This document shows, in pieces, positions 38,748 to 39,293 of a DNA stretch of 39,293 nucleotides. The notes beneath the pieces were generated by a model. It made no database searches, had not been told where the DNA came from, and saw only the letters and a list, made by a program, of their open reading frames with translations. The stretch comes from Actinomycetes bacterium (GTDB lineage Bacteria > Actinomycetota > Actinomycetes > Actinomycetales > Cellulomonadaceae). The position numbers were made by a program, and so were the translations under genes. Within the stretch, counting starts at the first letter, position 1; each line of letters opens with the position of its first letter. Location of the stretch: the NCBI GenBank assembly GCA_023428465.1, contig JAEYXM010000158.1, positions 1-39,293 of the forward strand. The letters are read 5' to 3'.

Positions 38748-39293
38748 TCAGGCCGGTGTCCCGGTCAGGTCCGCGAGCTCGTGCAGCAGCTCCGCGACGG
38801 CGGCCGGGTCCGCGACCCGGAAGCGCGCCGCCGTCGGGCCCGGACCGATCTTGACCGTGACGTCCTGCGGACCGAGCACCGTGAACGCGCGCTCGTCGGT
38901 GACGTCGTCGCCCGCGAACAGCAGGCCGGTCGCGCCGAGCTCGGTGAGCAGTCCGCGCAGCGCGGTGCCCTTGTCCACCTCGAGCACCGCGAGCTCGACG
39001 ACGTCCTTGCCGCGCAGCACGTCTGCCCCCTCGCGCGCGCCCAGGGCGACCGCCGCCGCGGTCAGGTGTGCCGCGTCGTCGGGCGTCGCCGTGCGGGTGT
39101 GCAGGACGACGGACGCCGGCTTGCGCTCGACGCGGCCCGTCGTGCCCGCCACGAGCGCGTCCAGGCCCGCAGCGAGTCGTCCGAGGCGCGCCGCTGCGTC
39201 GTCGGGCAGGACGAGCGGGGTGCGGGTGAGTGCGCCGCCGCGCCACAGGCCGCGCTCGGCGCCGTGCCCGCCGACCAGCAGCGTGCCTTCGGG
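38748..39293 (-). CDS. otsB: trehalose-6-phosphate phosphatase, C-terminal part (5' end outside window)
   Basis: 182 C-terminal residues of an HAD-family phosphatase that releases trehalose from trehalose 6-phosphate. Visible are LLVGGHGAERGLWRGG, VERKPASVVLHTR (the OtsB cap region), LRGKDVVELAVLEVDKGTALRGLL (motif III Lys region) and LLFAGDDVTDERAF (motif IV metal-binding Asp pair), then a C-terminal helix. The N-terminal HAD motif I (DxDGT) lies beyond the right edge. otsA would be expected upstream on this strand, also outside the window. Confidence 0.92.
   Translation of the reverse strand, partial: PEGTLLVGGHGAERGLWRGGALTRTPLVLPDDAAARLGRLAAGLDALVAGTTGRVERKPASVVLHTRTATPDDAAHLTAAAVALGAREGADVLRGKDVVELAVLEVDKGTALRGLLTELGATGLLFAGDDVTDERAFTVLGPQDVTVKIGPGPTAARFRVADPAAVAELLHELADLTGTPA

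Overview
The window is about 39 kb of very GC-rich DNA from an actinobacterium. Lsr2, CarD, the mycothiol gene mshA, SenX3/RegX3, many leaderless GTG/ATG starts preceded by a TANNNT box, and a short class I xylose isomerase all fit this. The pentose genes, a general sugar-ABC ATPase and DUF222/HNH genes suggest Cellulomonas or a close Micrococcales relative (inference from family knowledge, not a database match). I saw no tRNA, rRNA, CRISPR array, insertion sequence or prophage; almost everything reads as chromosomal core with small accessory insertions.

Layout. 1-2476: a sulfur-stress cluster on the minus strand (CoA-disulfide reductase with rhodanese domain, CstR-like repressor, rhodanese) with two matching ATACCC/GGGTAT operators. 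2485-5552: NadC and LysS in a single uninterrupted frame, a 52-residue membrane protein, and lsr2. 5677-14375: a pentose block, xylA-xylB divergent from xylR, then the chvE-mmsA-mmsB importer; the same 20-bp box lies on the -10 of three promoters here. 14458-18675: a lactonase-fold protein, mshA, and two tandem phosphoglycerate mutases. 18796-20710: an arsenic operon (ArsR-phosphatase fusion, arsenate reductase, aquaporin). 20804-22601: an HNH protein lacking its N-terminus and a VOC-fold protein.

22665-30651 is the phosphate regulon: phoU divergent from senX3-regX3, then pstS and pstS2-pstC-pstA-pstB, with 11-nt-phased GTTCACC boxes before phoU and both pstS genes. 30769-36078 is the conserved carD-ispD-ispF and cysS-rlmB block, interrupted by a convergent quinone-oxidoreductase-like gene. 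36100-39293 (minus strand) holds a DUF4032 kinase-like gene, the shared sugar-ABC ATPase msmK and the C-terminal part of otsB.

How the parts fit: ChvE-MmsAB would import pentoses and XylA/XylB would pass them to the pentose phosphate pathway under XylR; MsmK would power other carbohydrate importers. SenX3/RegX3 would set Pst and PhoU levels. The strongest points for follow-up are the three-site XylR regulon, the NadC-LysS fused frame, the CstR-type operator pair and the pump-less arsenic operon.
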